A stretch of DNA of 64,000 nucleotides from Lunularia cruciata (GCA_948567375.1 OX419762.1:36003034-36067033); one strand, 5' to 3'. Positions 9,490 to 21,699 are shown, counted from the first letter of the stretch. Numbers and translations: made by a program. Notes: generated from the sequence alone by a model not told the origin.

Positions 9490-11485
9490 TTGGCAACAAC
9501 TCGATCTTGAAGGGCATACCTCGATCGGAGGGTAATCCCTTTGCTAGATCATCCGGAAACACGTCTGCAAACTCTTGAACTATCTGATCAACCATTGCTT
9601 GATGAGGCTCTTGGCCCTCCTTAGATTGTTCTTGTGTGATCAACTTGATCCACACCGCGAATACAGACTTATCTTCCTCCAAAGCTTGCTCTATGGCTAC
9701 TTTACTAACCAACTTCCATTCCAGGGACTCATCTCTCTTCCAAGTTTGCTCCATGGTTGCCTTCTTGACAAACTTCTCATCTTGAGACTCATCTCTCTCC
9801 AAGGTTTGCTTTATGGCTACCTTCTTGACAAACTTCCCGTCTTGGGACTGACTATTCTTAGGTGTCTTACTCAGAGGTGCCAGACAACCTAGTCGGAAAT
9901 TCCTACCTTGGTGTTGTACTTGAATTTGTCGTCGGGTCAATCGAATTGAACCTTATGACGTTCAAGCCAAGGTAAACCCAGAATGATACCATAGTATAGA
10001 GGTGCCACTACAAACCTCATACATTCCAAATACTCTTTCCCAATCTTGAAGGTAACAAGATGTGCGGTACAAAATCAGAACCGTGTCTACCATCCGCCAT
10101 CATCAATCTACATCCAATCACTAGCTTGATAGGAATACCCAATTCCTTTGCTACTTGCATAGACATGCAATTCTCCAAACTTCCAGAATCAACCAAAATC
10201 CTACAACCCCGATTAGATATTGTACCTTGCAAGTGAAGCAAAATTGCATAAGTCAAGCCTTCAATCCCATTGGAACTAATCAAGCTCCCATTAGGCGGCT
10301 TGAAATCTCCTATTGGGATTCTTCGTTTCCCTGATCATGTTATTCCACAAACTGCATCTGGGCAACTTGTCAAGGTTGCCCATTCCTAAGTGAACATTCA
10401 ACAATGCAATGTCCAACTTGGCAACAATAACAACAACCTCCATTTTGTTGTAATCTTTCTCTATCCATTGTACCAAGTGGTCTCTTTTGGATAGCATCAA
10501 TCTCCATTGGTACGGGTTCTTCCACTCGTGCGTAGTGTATTGGTAGGCTTTGTGTAGGTCGGTGTCAAGACCAAGTTGTAGCAACCAAGGAACCAAAACG
10601 CTCAGCCAATTGCATGGCTTCTTCTACATTTTGTGGCTCCCATATGGTCACCTCCAATTTGGTTTGTGACTTCAATCCTCACACAAATTGATCCAAAACT
10701 TCACCTTCTTGGATATCTAGAATTTGCATGATGATGTTCTGAAATTGTGTGATGTATCTCCCTACTGAGCCAATCTGCTTCAACTCCGCTAATTTATCTT
10801 GTGTGACTTGGGTGGCATTTATAGTTTGAAATTGACCAAGTATTGCATCTTTGAATTCTGCCCATGTCAAAATCGGTGCAACAATCTGTTGTTTAGCTCG
10901 CTCTACTCGGAATCGCCACCAAATTTTTGCCACACCATCCAATTGGCTAGAAGCCAAGAGAATTCATTTCCACACGTCTTGAAGATTGGTGGCTTCAAAG
11001 TAACATTTGCAGTCAAACACAAAATTCTCCACCATGCTCAGAAGATTCTTGCCTTCAAACACCTTGGGTTTCGGAAATCAAATGCAATCTTCTCCATCTT
11101 GAACTAGTGCTCTCTCTATATGTTCTTGATGTGTTGGTCTCGTTCATCCAACAATTGAGTAAGATGCTCGATTTGTTGTTGCATTGCAAGGATAACATCC
11201 AGTATTGCTACCATAACTATTACTCTATTCCACTACCCTCAATTTATCTAATTGATTAATACATCGATACAGCACGTCCATTGTTCTCCATAAGTTACAA
11301 CCAGAAGTATCAAGGATTCCTCAAACATGATGATCATATGCAAAAAATCTTGCCCAAAGCGCTAGGTGATGAATTGTGTGAAATGATGCTTTGGCAATAT
11401 CTGGACATGAAAATCCCAATGGTTTGGCGGAAGTGGATTTGGTGGACCATAAATTCCATCCATTCCATTCTTGCTCTAATACCAA
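9490..11485 (-). pseudogene. Chromovirus E0: linker, protease and gag (continuation after E1)
   Basis: Directly continues the E0 pol fragment that stops at 3105. In minus-strand order, gag lies at about 10960-10300 ('LDGVAKIWWRF', 'GRYITQFQNIIMQ'), protease at 10283-10017 ('LVDSGSLENC' intact), and the charged linker repeats at 9940-9485. The 5' leader and primer-site complement (ACCAATGTAAAAG) adjoin the LTR at 11486. Stops and small indels are frequent. Joining 1493-3105 with 9490-11485 restores normal gag-protease-RT order, which proves that E1 inserted here. Confidence 0.8.
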
Positions 11486-11849
11486 TGTAAAAGACCCAGA
11501 TTGAAGAGGGAAATAGGAGAATGGAAACTCACATTGAGACACTTGAATGAGGGAAAATCCAAATGCCTAGCATGAGCTTTGGCTTTGGTATTTGTAGGTA
11601 GTATACAAAGCCCTTGAGAAGCTTCTCAAGAAGATTCCTTGAACCACTTTCTTAAAGTGCAAGCCAAGTTAACTAGGAAGCTTCTCAAGAAGCTTCCTTC
11701 CAGAAGCTACTTGCTTAGGGCGCAAGTTAACTAGTTGGGAAGCTTTCCAAGAAGCTTCCTAGATGCTTTTAGAATATTCTAGGCTAATTTGGCTTATTCT
11801 CTACTTTGTTAGCCTTACTAACTACATCACTAAACTCCATATTGTTACA
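11486..11849 (-). repeat. 5' LTR of E0 (364 bp, internally deleted)
   Basis: Homologous to the other LTRs of the family but about 60 bp shorter, lacking the central 'GCAAGCTAAGCTAG' segment. Its tail (TTAACTAGTTGGGAAGC ... TTGTTAGCCTTACTAAC) shares diagnostic variants with the LTR at 42787-43211 and with the E2 LTRs, not with E1. Confidence 0.8.
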
Positions 11850-12293
11850 CAAGGCAAGGCAAGTTGATAAGCAATAGGAGAGATGATTTAGGTGACATCA
11901 AAGGGTCCTATCCAATTAGGGGCAAGTTTAAAAACTTGGATATCAAGTGGGAAGGGTAGGTTACTAGAGGAGAGCATGACTTTATCACCAACTTGAAAGG
12001 TGAGATCACGACGATCGTGGTCCGTATATTGTTTCTGGCAATTCTGAGCAACAAGGAGATGAGACTTGGCTTGCTGGAGGGATTAGGATATGGTGGTCGA
12101 GAATGTTGAAGTATGAGGGACATGAGATGGAGGAGGAGTAAGAAGGGAATATAGAACAAGTGGATCTTGGCCAAAGTTGAGAAAGAAAGGAGAGAATTTG
12201 GTGCTTGCTTGTTTGGAGTTATTGTATGCAAACTCCATAGTTGTAAGACTATGGAGACATTCATCTCAATTGGAGTGGTGAACATTAACAAAG
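11850..12293 (-). pseudogene. Chromovirus E5: integrase fragment
   Basis: Homologous to integrase C-terminal coding DNA of E1 (about 3860-4300). It begins mid-gene at CAAGGCAAGGCAAGTTG right after the E0 LTR, so E0 apparently inserted into this older copy. Homology stops abruptly at about 12293, where an unrelated gypsy pol on the opposite strand starts. Confidence 0.65.
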
Positions 12294-14420
12294 GCAGAGT
12301 AAGTGCAAAAGATATCCAATTGCTAACAAATAAAATAGAGATCATTCAGAAATGGGGTGCTCCAGAAGATCAGACTCAACTCAAGAGTTTCTTGGGATTG
12401 ATGGGGTTTTATCATTGATTTATCAATGACTTCTCCAAGATTGCACAACCTCTAATAGCACTATTGGGCAAGGGGAAGAAGTGGATGTAGAGAACTGCAC
12501 AAGAATTGGCCTTTCATGAGTTGAGAGATGCATTACTACATGCACCAATCTTCAATTGGTCCAAAATGACCAATCAAGATGGCTATAGATCAAGCATAGC
12601 AATAAGAGTAGTCCTACAACAAGAGTGGTAGGACAGATGGCACCTAATTGTATATTCTCTCATAAGTTATTACCGATAGAACGTAACTATCATACCACCA
12701 AATGAGAAGAGCTGGCCATTGTCCTTGCAACCAAGCGAAACACTATCTTGATCAGAAGGCATTTGTGGTAGAGACGGACCACAAACCTCTAGTCTACCTT
12801 AAAACACAAAAAGATTTTTCTTGTTGATAGATTTGGTGGGCAAAGTGGAGATAACAATTCAACATGACAATCACATGTAAGGAAGGCAAGAAGCAACTTG
12901 CAGATATATTCACTTGGATGTTGATGGCAAAAAATTTGGTGGTGGAAGTCAAGATGAACCTTGAATTCTGGCCAAGGATTCTTATTGCTACAAAAATTGA
13001 TCCTCAAATTTTAAGTGCTCAATCATCCAAAAGCAGCACCAACACCCAAGGACTCATCTTTTGTGATGGTAAGTTATGGATCTTGGATGCCACAGATCTA
13101 AGAACCACAATCCTAGCAAAATATCATGATTCCGTCATTGTAGGTCACGTTAGAATGGACAAGACTTTGGATGCAATCAAAAACCATTACTATTTACCCA
13201 AGATGAGCAACAATGTGATGGAATATGTTTGGGGTTGCCTACTTTGTAAAAAAAATAAAGCTTCCAATCAAGCTCCCACAAGACTCCTTCAACCCTTCCT
13301 CACTCCTACACAACATTTGGAATAGGTAAACATAGATCTGGTTTGTGAATTATCCAAGACCACCTCAAGGTTTGACTCCATTGTAGTCTTTGTCGACCAA
13401 CTCAACAAAATGATTCATGTGCATCCTACCACCAAGGACATGACTACCCTACAACTAGCTCAATTGTACTTAGGTGTAGTTTTCTATCACCATGGCTTGT
13501 CTTAAGTGCTCATCACAAATAGAGGCACTCAATTCACTAGTTTGTTTTGGAGAACACACTTTGGTGTCTTCAAACCAAATTAGCAATGTCCATAGCTTAC
13601 CATCCACTGACCAATGGAAAAATAGAAAGGGAAAATTTCACTATTAAGGACATGCTCTAGGGCTTTACCTTAGATGAGCAAGAGAGATGGGACACCACTC
13701 CCATTGATGGAATTTGCTTACAACAATTTAGTGAATGCCTCCACATAAATCACACCATTCTTCCTCATGTATGGTGAGTATCCTTTCACAAGTTTGAGCT
13801 TGGTGAAGGTCGATCTAGTGGCTACTAAGGTTGATGTTGTCAACACTTTTGTTTGTAGAATCCAAAAAAGGGGTGGAGAACGCTAAGCACAAGTTGCAAA
13901 TTGAACCCAAAATTTACAAAAGTAGTATATGATGCACATTGCAAACACATGGAGTTCAATGTTGGAGATCAAGTCTGGCTGGTAACTACCAACCTCATAT
14001 ATTTGGCGCCCTCACAAGCTCAAACCTCATTTTATTGGACCTTTCTCCATTCTTTGTCAAATCGGCGCAATAACTTACCACCTCAAGCTACCGCCACACA
14101 TAAAGATCCATCTAGTCTTCCATGCTTCCTTAATATGTAGATATGCCCCTCGACTACTCCCCCCTCTCTTCCATCCAAGAAAGTTGACCTTGCCCAACCC
14201 TCATTGATGACATGGAGGAATATGAAGTCGAACGCATTCTCCAAAAATGCATCTGTGGTACTCGCCATCCACATGTGGAATACCTTGTACATTGGAAAGG
14301 GTATCCATTGTATGAAGCAACATGGGAGCCAACAGCCAACTTGACCAACGCGCTAGTGTTAGTTCAATCTTTTGAGCAATAGCTTCGCAAGGAGGACATT
14401 GTATCTTAAAAGGGGAGGTC
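12294..14420 (+). pseudogene. Chromovirus E3 relic: RT thumb, RNase H, integrase, chromodomain
   Basis: Plus-strand pieces in changing frames. The RT connection is 'WGAPEDQTQLKSFLGLMGFY' near 12352-12416. RNase H remains run to about 12850. The integrase zinc region at 12864-13325 has 'GHVRMDKTLDAIKNHYY' and 'CLLCKKNKAS'; the core at 13330-13750 has 'SRFDSIVVFVDQLNKMIHVH' and 'MEFAYNNLVNAST'. A chromodomain lies at about 14196-14390 ('EYLVHWKGYPLYEATWEP'). Many stops and frameshifts. It belongs to a different chromovirus family from E0-E2. The left part is missing. Confidence 0.75.
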
Positions 14421-15013
14421 TATAATTCCAATAGTTAGACATATTATCTAAAGGTGAAAATTGACTTGGTAATATCTAGAAGGATGTTTTGTATGATGGG
14501 CTAGGTAGATCAGATAGAGGTGTCACCAAAAGAGTACTACTAATAGGGTAGAAGTCAAAATAACTTGAAAAATTCAAAGCCAATTTTGGAGGCCTAAATG
14601 GATGAATTAGGCCTCAAAAATAGAATGATTCCCTCCCCTCTAAGGCTAAAGGCTTACCTTCTCCCTCCCTGGTTTGTCTTATCAAGAGCTTTCCAATGGT
14701 ACCTCAAACTTGATTATAAACTTCCTACAAGAAGATTCTCTAAAGATTCCCTCTAGTCAAACCTATTTGACCAACTAGATAGGACAAGGACCGACATGTC
14801 ACCCATCCAAGCAACTAATCTAAGGGTGCAGCTTTATGGCATGTCACCAATCCTTGTATCTGATCCAAGGATGGAGCTTTCTTTGAGTGTATCATCTTTA
14901 CTATATAATAAAGAGAAGCTGCTCATGTGGGGCATTTGGGGGATTGAGTGTGAAGTTTGTGTTTTCTCTCTTGTATCTCTCTTGGAGAGTTCTCTTGTCC
15001 TTGAAATATTACA
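14421..15013 (+). repeat. 3' LTR of E3
   Basis: Begins TATAATTCC directly after a purine-rich tract (AAAAGGGGAGGTC, a good polypurine tract) and ends GAAATATTACA. It is about 593 bp, homologous to the solo LTR at 7434-8164 in reverse. A TATATAATA-like box lies at about 14911. No 5' partner is in the window. Confidence 0.7.
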
Positions 15014-16480
15014 TAGATGTACAAAGTTGTTTTATTTGATTTTGAAATCATTGTTGTGTTTGGAAGTTCAAACCAATGTGTTGAAAGATAAAGGAGATGG
15101 GAAAATTAGAGGCCTTTCATCCTTGAAGATTTTTTCATCCAACCAACATTGTAAACATGATCTGGTAAGTTCATTCCTAGCAATCATTCATTGAAATTCA
15201 ATGCTTCTAAACACATTGTAATGGTCAAACATTGACCTTGCTACTTTCAAACTCCTTATAGATTGTTTATCCCGCTGTATATCTCCTTAAATTCTATTTC
15301 CTTGCATGATTTCTCCTTGATTCTTTTGGCAATCTACCTAGTATTTTCCTTTTTTGTCTTTCTTAGTGTGACGTGGTACATTAGTAGTGTCAATTACTAC
15401 ATGCAGTTTCTTAACTTATATGTTTCTTCACTTAATTTTTATCATCGATCTTGTATCTATTGGAGAATCTTTACATTCAATGTGACATAACGAATCACAT
15501 CTAATGCAAACCATGAAACTTATATGGAGTCACATCTAGTGCAAACCATGAAACTTATTTGGTAGTGACTTCATCATATGCTCGAACACGTCAGTCAAAG
15601 GTTAGAACTACTTCATGAATAGCTCTACTTTTATTCATCAATGTCCTCGCCATTAGCAACTTCTGTGTGTATACATGTACCTTCTTTCCTTTCAAGTAAA
15701 AAATGTAAACTTCAGTGAGAAAAGGAGAACTCTATAAGTAAAGATATTTTAGATTCAAAGTTTTATCACTAATAGAATCAATCTTTTTCTCAAGTCAAAT
15801 CTTTATTTTCAATTTAGAAATATGGTCGTCAAGAAGGCACTAAATTAACGACTCAACCTAATCAACTTCATTAACTCAACTCTGCTCCATAAGTGCATCA
15901 CAAGACAGAATTTGACAAGTGAACGTAATCAGCTTCACTTTTCATTGTTAGTCAAAACGCACATGTGAGGAGACGAATCTCTTAATTGGTCGACTATTCG
16001 GAGTCAGTTCACTAGAAGCGAGGTAGAGACTCAACAGTATACACAGCTCTGTACAATGAAAAAGAATTACCAAGAATCCTATTAGATAGTATCTATCTAT
16101 CAAATAATTTTTACATTGAATGTAACACAAAATTATTTTGTTTTCACCACATTTTTTGTTATTTCCATCACATTTAACCCTAAATTCTAGCACTACAATT
16201 AGTTTAGAGTACATTATTTATAATGTGGTGGGCGGACGCTACTTCAGTTCAATAGTTCCGCTTCCTTAGGCCCGAAGTAGAGTCCTCCGTTAAATTCTGA
16301 ATCACGTGCTTGGGCTGAGTGCATGAAAGACAGCGACCTGGAAACCAGATAGACCCAAACACCGGACAAAAATGGGAATCAATCCGAGTTACATATTCCT
16401 TACTTCGTCAGTGAAAGGTTTGCTCCCCAACTTGCAGGTCAAGCTGACACACGGGCATTTTTACAACATCAGAGACTCAA
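15014..16480 (+). other. AT-rich intergenic stretch, no gene recognised
   Basis: No convincing coding frame, LTR or RNA gene. A short direct repeat (CACATCTA(A/G)TGCAAACC followed by ATGAAACTTAT) occurs twice at about 15495-15560. The sequence becomes less AT-rich from about 16200. Confidence 0.5.
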
Positions 16481-16494
16481 TCCAAGTCCTTGAC

Positions 16495-16525
16495 GAAGAG
16501 CCACGTGGCGTCATATATATGCATT
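16495..16525 (+). promoter_or_regulatory. G-box/ABRE next to a TATA box
   Basis: CCACGTGGCGTC at 16501-16512 contains a palindromic G-box (CACGTG) within an ABRE-like context, followed at once by TATATAT at about 16514-16520. This pairing is typical of plant light- or ABA-regulated promoters, although the G-box lies unusually close to the TATA box. Confidence 0.4.
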
Positions 16526-16704
16526 CAAAAGGCTAACCCATAACCCAAGGGACTCTTAAGGTCCCACTTTGTATACATAAGCTAAGAATTCATACGGTCG
16601 TTTCTCTGAGTAAAAGTTGCGAGCTCTCACGCCGTGGCTCGTCTAATTCGTGCTCAATAAATTGTGCGCTTCATTCCAGGGGTGCCTCCATCAAACACCG
16701 AACA

Positions 16705-16830
16705 ATGAACTGTACAACCGTCTTCCGTCACTCCGGCATCGCTCTTGGAGAAAAGGCGACCTTGCATAGGAGTGGGCTCAGGAATTTGAAGTGGGAATCG
16801 AAGGAACGGAGCCCGCAACACATATCTTAA
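16705..16830 (+). CDS. Possible short ORF (41 residues) downstream of the G-box/TATA promoter
   Basis: An ATG about 185 bp after the TATA box opens a 41-codon frame starting 'MNCTTVFRHSGIALGEKATL', basic and rich in Ser, Thr and Arg. It may be a first coding exon or organelle-targeting peptide, or a chance frame. I do not recognise it, and no continuation after an intron is identifiable. The only support is its position relative to the promoter-like site. Confidence 0.2.
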   Translation: MNCTTVFRHSGIALGEKATLHRSGLRNLKWESKERSPQHIS

Positions 16831-17559
16831 AGCCAGATTTTCAGCTCATCTATCTGGGCTGATGGCTTCCCATGGGATTCATCGAAAACGAGGTCTTAGA
16901 CTTTTTTGAAATCCGAACGCTCGGAAATCTGAACGGGTGAGGCCCCCCTGGTGCACGGAATTGCAACGAAGAGAGTTGGATTGAGCTGCAACAAAGGTGG
17001 TCGTGAAATTAGTTGATAGGTCAGATAAGATTCCAGTTTGCCAGTTTGGTCAGCCACGTACCGATATATAACTGCAGTAAATTGTAAGATGCCGAAATAC
17101 TCCTCGCGATTACCGGCACTGCAGTTGACGTGAAAACTCGCCGCAGTCCGTGAGTTCAGTTCAAAGCAAACTATTCTTTCGCCGTTGAACGTGCGCGGGA
17201 CGTGCCTACGGTTTACACCAATCTTTGGAAAGCTCGCCCCCTCACTGGAAATCACCAGCGAAATTCAAGGAGAATTTCTCGATCACGACGGAGATTCAGC
17301 TGAGAGAAATCGTTGTTTGCAGAAAATCGTATCCACCCAAAGAGAGACTTGCTGCAAGGAGGTCTTTCTCACATGGTCTGAATGCAGATGAATATCTCAA
17401 TACGACCCACTGCTTTTTTCTTCCCGGTGAATCACGAAAATTCTGAGTAATCTTTCCTCAAGTTGGAGTGTGCACGGGCAAATCAGTGGACGAGCAGCGT
17501 CTTGTTCAGTAGCTCCGAGAAATGTGTATCTTCCATATTAACCCCTACAATGTACTGAA

Positions 17560-17803
17560 CATTTCGAAACAGCCAATGGTTATATTTTTCGGAGTTTGCG
17601 CCCATAGATAGACCATTGTCTGCCTTTTGGCTAAAGATTAAGTGTAGTATCTATTCTTATTAGTTTAATATCTGGTACGAGGTCAGACTTCCCGATGTTA
17701 ATGTAATCTCTTTCACGGGTACGAGTCCAACGAGGCAACTTGCTGTCTCAGTTCCGCCAGTGTCGCATTGGTCTTGCAGTGCATCCTTGGCTGGCGTAGC
17801 CCA
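17560..17803 (+). pseudogene. U2 snRNA pseudogene in opposite orientation, with upstream promoter block
   Basis: 17615-17803 is a diverged U2: CTTTTGGCTAAAGATTAAGTG (U2 has GATCAAG), the branch-point-pairing GTAGTATCT, then TTTAATATCTGGTACGAGG, and a stem IV ending GGCTGGCGTAGCCCATCC. The 5' end has lost about five bases of the ATACCTTTCTCGG start. Just upstream, 17515-17600 (TATTAACCC ... GGTTATATTTTTCGG) matches in inverse the sequence upstream of the U2 copy at 32332-32517. It is the only plus-strand copy of the array. Confidence 0.75.
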
Positions 17804-19199
17804 TCCTCCTCTGCAAAGGGAACCCTAACTTTAACAAAGCTGCACTGAAACCATTTCACAAAATAAATCTCCACGTAGATGACGCGCACGGCCATTAGAT
17901 CGATTTTTTGCATTCGTTCGTTCCCTTTAATGCTTGTTATTGAATAATTCTGTGCCACATTGTTTCTAGATATCCGTGCGCTGCTTGCAATTGCCCGATG
18001 AGTGTTCATTTACTACTTTGATCGGGACCTTCCCGAGGCGGATATATTTGAGTTGGTTTAGCACGACGCTTATTCGACTGGAAGTCGATGGATCTTCCCT
18101 GCCATATTGATCCTCGCCTCTCTCAAGCACCTGAGCCCAATTTCGTCGCCCAATGTACAGTGTCCTGGCGGGAGAGCCGTATTCATGCATTCACAAAGTT
18201 ATAAGCCATAAGCCAACGGATTTGTACAGACCTATTTTATTTACAAATTTCTTAGACAGATCCACATACCCTATTTTGCGTCTAGAAATTTACCCCGAAA
18301 TCTCCGTCACAGAATGTCCATATGTGACGCCACTGACTACCGCTAAGAAGTCAGACACCGATTCCCCCATTTGTGGCGCCACTATCTACAGCTAAGAACC
18401 CGCACATCTGAGTTGCGAGTCATGCCGGTGGGCGTCAAGGAGAAACCTTCTAGCACGCCGGAAGCTTTCACTGGAAGTAGATTGACTGTGGTATTGCGCC
18501 GCACATAGTTGGAACCTCAGCTACGAGAGGATCTAATGTATGTCAACCTGACATTTGTGCACGTAGAGTACACTTACGTCTACGATTACACGCACTATTT
18601 TTCACATCAACCTGGATGTTTCTTGCCGACAGTTTCTCTGCGTACTATGATTTGATGTTAGTCCCTTCCCGCACATCTGCACATTGTTTTCATCCATTTT
18701 GTGATGTTCTGGTTTATCAGCCTAATGTTTAGGAGAAATGTTTATTAAAATAGACTGCTTGGATGTGTTGCCGCACTCACAAATTCCAACCTCAAGGGGA
18801 CGGTTAAGGTCGTGAGTGCTCTAGAGCTCCGAAGTCCACATATTCCCCGTCAGTATCGGCATTATACAGGAAATGCATTCTTAGGACATTCATCCCTTAA
18901 CCAGTTCAGCCATTGATGTGGATATAGGGCTACTTAACTTTGCACTTTCCGCGAACCTGGACACACTGAGTAACTTGCCCAGCTGATGAAATTTCCTGCC
19001 CCAAGCAGCGACTAGATTGTAAACCGAAGGTAGGGGCAAGGTGCAGAGCTCAACTTTACAGCATGCTGTCTGAATGGAATGTAAGACCGTTTCGATGATT
19101 ATCGGAGGTGCAAATTTGTTATAAATTGCATGTCTGTATGGTTCTATTTTCATTTGTAAGTTCCTGCTTGTATTCATTGGTCTCCCGCGTGGGGAGGAT

Positions 19200-19395
19200 G
19201 GGCTGCGCCGGCCAAGGAAGTAGTGCAATACCAAGGCGACGCTGGCAGAACCGAGTCAGCAAGCTGACCCTTTGGTCCCACACCCGTGAAAGAAATTAGA
19301 TTAATATCGTGAGGGTCGATGACCCTCGTATCAGATATTAAACTGATAAGAACAGATACTACACTTGATCTTAGCCAAAAGGCCGAGAAAGGTAT
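19200..19395 (-). ncRNA. U2 spliceosomal RNA, near-intact copy 1
   Basis: The minus strand gives a 196-nt RNA starting ATACCTTTCTCGGCCTTTTG, with GTAGTA (the segment that pairs with the intron branch point) and the stem IIa sequence ATATCTGATACGAGGGTC. An Sm-site-like TAATTTCTTT follows, and then a stem-loop IV with the U2A'/U2B'' loop 'TATTGCACTACTTCC'. U2 snRNP recognises the branch point in every spliceosome cycle. All conserved blocks are present, so the RNA could be functional. Its upstream region lacks a clear TATA at -30, which makes expression less certain than for the copy at 23894-24089. Confidence 0.92.
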
Positions 19396-20944
19396 ACCTC
19401 TCTTCCGACGGCCGGAGGACAATAAGTCGCAGATACAGTCACGATCCTTGTCCGCCTTATGGGTTTACGTCCTTGACAATAAACTGTTCATCGCCTGGTC
19501 CTCACAAGATGTCATATGAAGCCATGAAAGCTAAGGCAAAAACTTGTGGGACTGCAGGTACGATGAATGTGGCGGAGATGTGAAATCCCAGCCAGATGAT
19601 CGGAGTGGCTTCTCTACGCGTGAAATCAAATGGAGCGAATCTAAAGTGGACGGGAATGGAATCAAAGAAAGAATAGTCAAAGAAATGGAATCGGGCCCAC
19701 TATGGGATGAGAGAAAATTGCCATCGGTCGTACTGATCGTTTAAAATGATGGGTGGACCAGAAGTTCGACTTGAGATTGAGATCGCAACCCGGCGTTCTT
19801 AATCTCTGATCGTGGCAAAGACTGAGCTTGGGGAAGTAAATAGAGAGAATTCCAACCCCTTCCAGAATGAATTCTCAAGGCGCAAGCAAGTCTACAAACC
19901 AGTGGCAAGAGCCTCTGGAGATTGACCGCTGGGGCATCCAACAGAGCAGACTGCCACTTGCTTGAAATAAAGAGTTAGTAGACACAAATCTCGGCGCAAA
20001 GTGGAAGCTTCAGGAAGAAAATCATAGAATGTTGAAAGCCGACGTTACCTTCAGCGCGATTATATTTAATCAAAACATTCAAACAGAGCTTTCGAGCCAC
20101 TCACAGAATTGCGGGATAGGTCCACATAATTCGCCTCATAATTAATCCTTGTAATGACCACTCCTGGTCGGCGGAGTCCTCCTAATTCACGTCCTCGGGG
20201 GCTCATTCTCAATCTCCAGGAGGGTTTCGAGCGACGCACTCCTCACCAACTTTCCCTCTCCATTCACAGGTCTGGAGGTAAGGAATGGAGCATGTGGTCC
20301 GGAGAGCCCCGCGAGGCCGAGAAACAAGCCGGGGTTCTGCTCATCAGAATTCCAGTACTCTTGTGCCCGATTTTATAAAGCATCCGCCACCACTAGTCTG
20401 ACGATCATTAACGTCATGGTAACAACGTATCTGGTACTCTTTGAGAAGGACCTGACAAGATAGATAAGTGGGTTCGTACCCACTTTTCTGTCTTGACCAA
20501 GTGGCCAAGAGGTACAAAGAGAAAGACCTGCCAAGACCAATACCAAACTCAATGCCAGGACTAATACGTCGGTATGAAATGGCCAAGAGGTACGAAACTT
20601 GCCGCTAACTTAGCGGCATCAAAGCCTTCCTGAACTGCTCTGTGATAGATTCGTGCAATCTATCCAGCTGGCTCCGTAAAGTCTCGATATCAGCTTCCTG
20701 TTTTCAGTTGTGCAGTGGCGATTGCATTTTGACTTCAGTGACGGTGCTCCTATGACTGAACGATGACTGGTGGTGGTCCGGTAGAGGGATCCTAAGAACG
20801 ACTAACTATCCTCGAAGTGATGTGAGGTTTACTAACTGACATTTGTGAAACATCAGGGCAAAAACTCTTCTAGATATTGGTGGTGTTATAGGACTCTCCC
20901 ATGTCGAAATAAACACCAGGAAGAAAATCCTCTCTTAGTTTGTG
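19396..20944 (-). repeat. Duplicated upstream unit of the U2 genes, copy 1
   Basis: Homologous blocks recur upstream of three U2 loci, at 19396-20640, 21740-22900 and 24090-25250. Shared landmarks include CTTGTGGGACTGCAGG (or a relative), CTGGACCAGAAGTTC, CACAGAATTGCGGGA, and AAAGCATCCGCC. The snRNA genes therefore spread as multi-kilobase tandem units, not as isolated RNA retrocopies. No protein gene is recognised within this unit. Confidence 0.7.
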
Positions 20945-21057
20945 CTGGTGGTGTCCCCGTGAAGGGACTTCCCAAAGATTGGGATACACCTCGTGTCCCG
21001 CACACGGTATCCTTTAGTAAAAGGCGAAAGAATAGTTTGCTTTGGGCTGCACACATG
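20945..21057 (-). ncRNA. U5 spliceosomal RNA, intact-looking copy 1
   Basis: The minus strand carries the invariant U5 loop I, CTTTCGCCTTTTACTAAAG, which contacts exon ends in the spliceosome. It is flanked by a stem (AACTATT and GGATACCGT), followed by the Sm-like site CCAATCTTTGGG and a 3' stem-loop GTCCCTTCACGGGGAC. The length of about 113 nt matches U5. A T-rich, TATA-like stretch (complement of GATAAAAAAGG) lies about 15 bases upstream of the mapped start. The 5' end is approximate. Confidence 0.88.
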
Positions 21058-21699
21058 GTTGATAAAAAAGGATACAATTTTTGAAGTATCTACACGATCC
21101 GGTAAAGTACTCAGAGACTCTTCGTCTATGGGTTTAATGGTCTTCGACCAACTTCCCTGAAAGATCTGAGAACTGTGGTAAGGCGCGGCTGCAGCTCTCT
21201 GTTTCTTCTCTCCTTAAGGGGTTGGATCTGCTGTAGTCGAGAATATGAAAAGGGGACGAATTTGCGATAATGCTGCAATTGTGATTCCAGACTGCCGTCA
21301 CCGTCTCTACAAAGTGGGGTGTGTTGTAGAACAATACTACAGACAATTATAGATTGCTCAAAGAATCTGTATTAAGAAGAGGTGCAATCTATCGAAAGGA
21401 ATGAAACGTGGGAGGATCCAGTAAGAGAGCTTTTTATTCCCACACAGACCTTCCACTCACAAATAGCAGACCGTGACCCAGCAAGTTTAGGGGCTGTAGT
21501 CCCTGCTTGTTCCAGCAATCCATTAGGAGTCGACGGCTTCTACTCGGGCAGACGTCATTACAGCTGTCGCAACTGGGACAGAGTACCCAATGATCAACTG
21601 CAACGATGTCATTTATCGACTGAATTGCATGTCTGAAAGATTCTGTTTTTCATGAATAAGTCATGCTTTTCTTCACTGGTCTTCTCTTTCAGGAAAGGA

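Larger units (their letters stand above)
3101..9494 (-). mobile_element. Complete nested chromovirus E1 (Ty3/gypsy), 3106-9489, with TTGGC target duplications
   Basis: Two direct repeats of 426 bp each (3106-3531 and 9064-9489) bound gag, protease, RT, RNase H, integrase and a chromodomain, all on the minus strand. TTGGC stands on both sides (3101-3105 and 9490-9494), a 5 bp target duplication. The internal side of the right LTR reads ACCAATGTAAAAG, the complement of a TTGGT initiator-Met-type primer site. A G-rich polypurine tract (complement of ATTCCCCCGCC) precedes the left LTR. The element sits between the RT and protease of E0. It is split by a solo LTR at 7434-8164 and has scattered stops, so it is not autonomous now. 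Confidence 0.9.
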
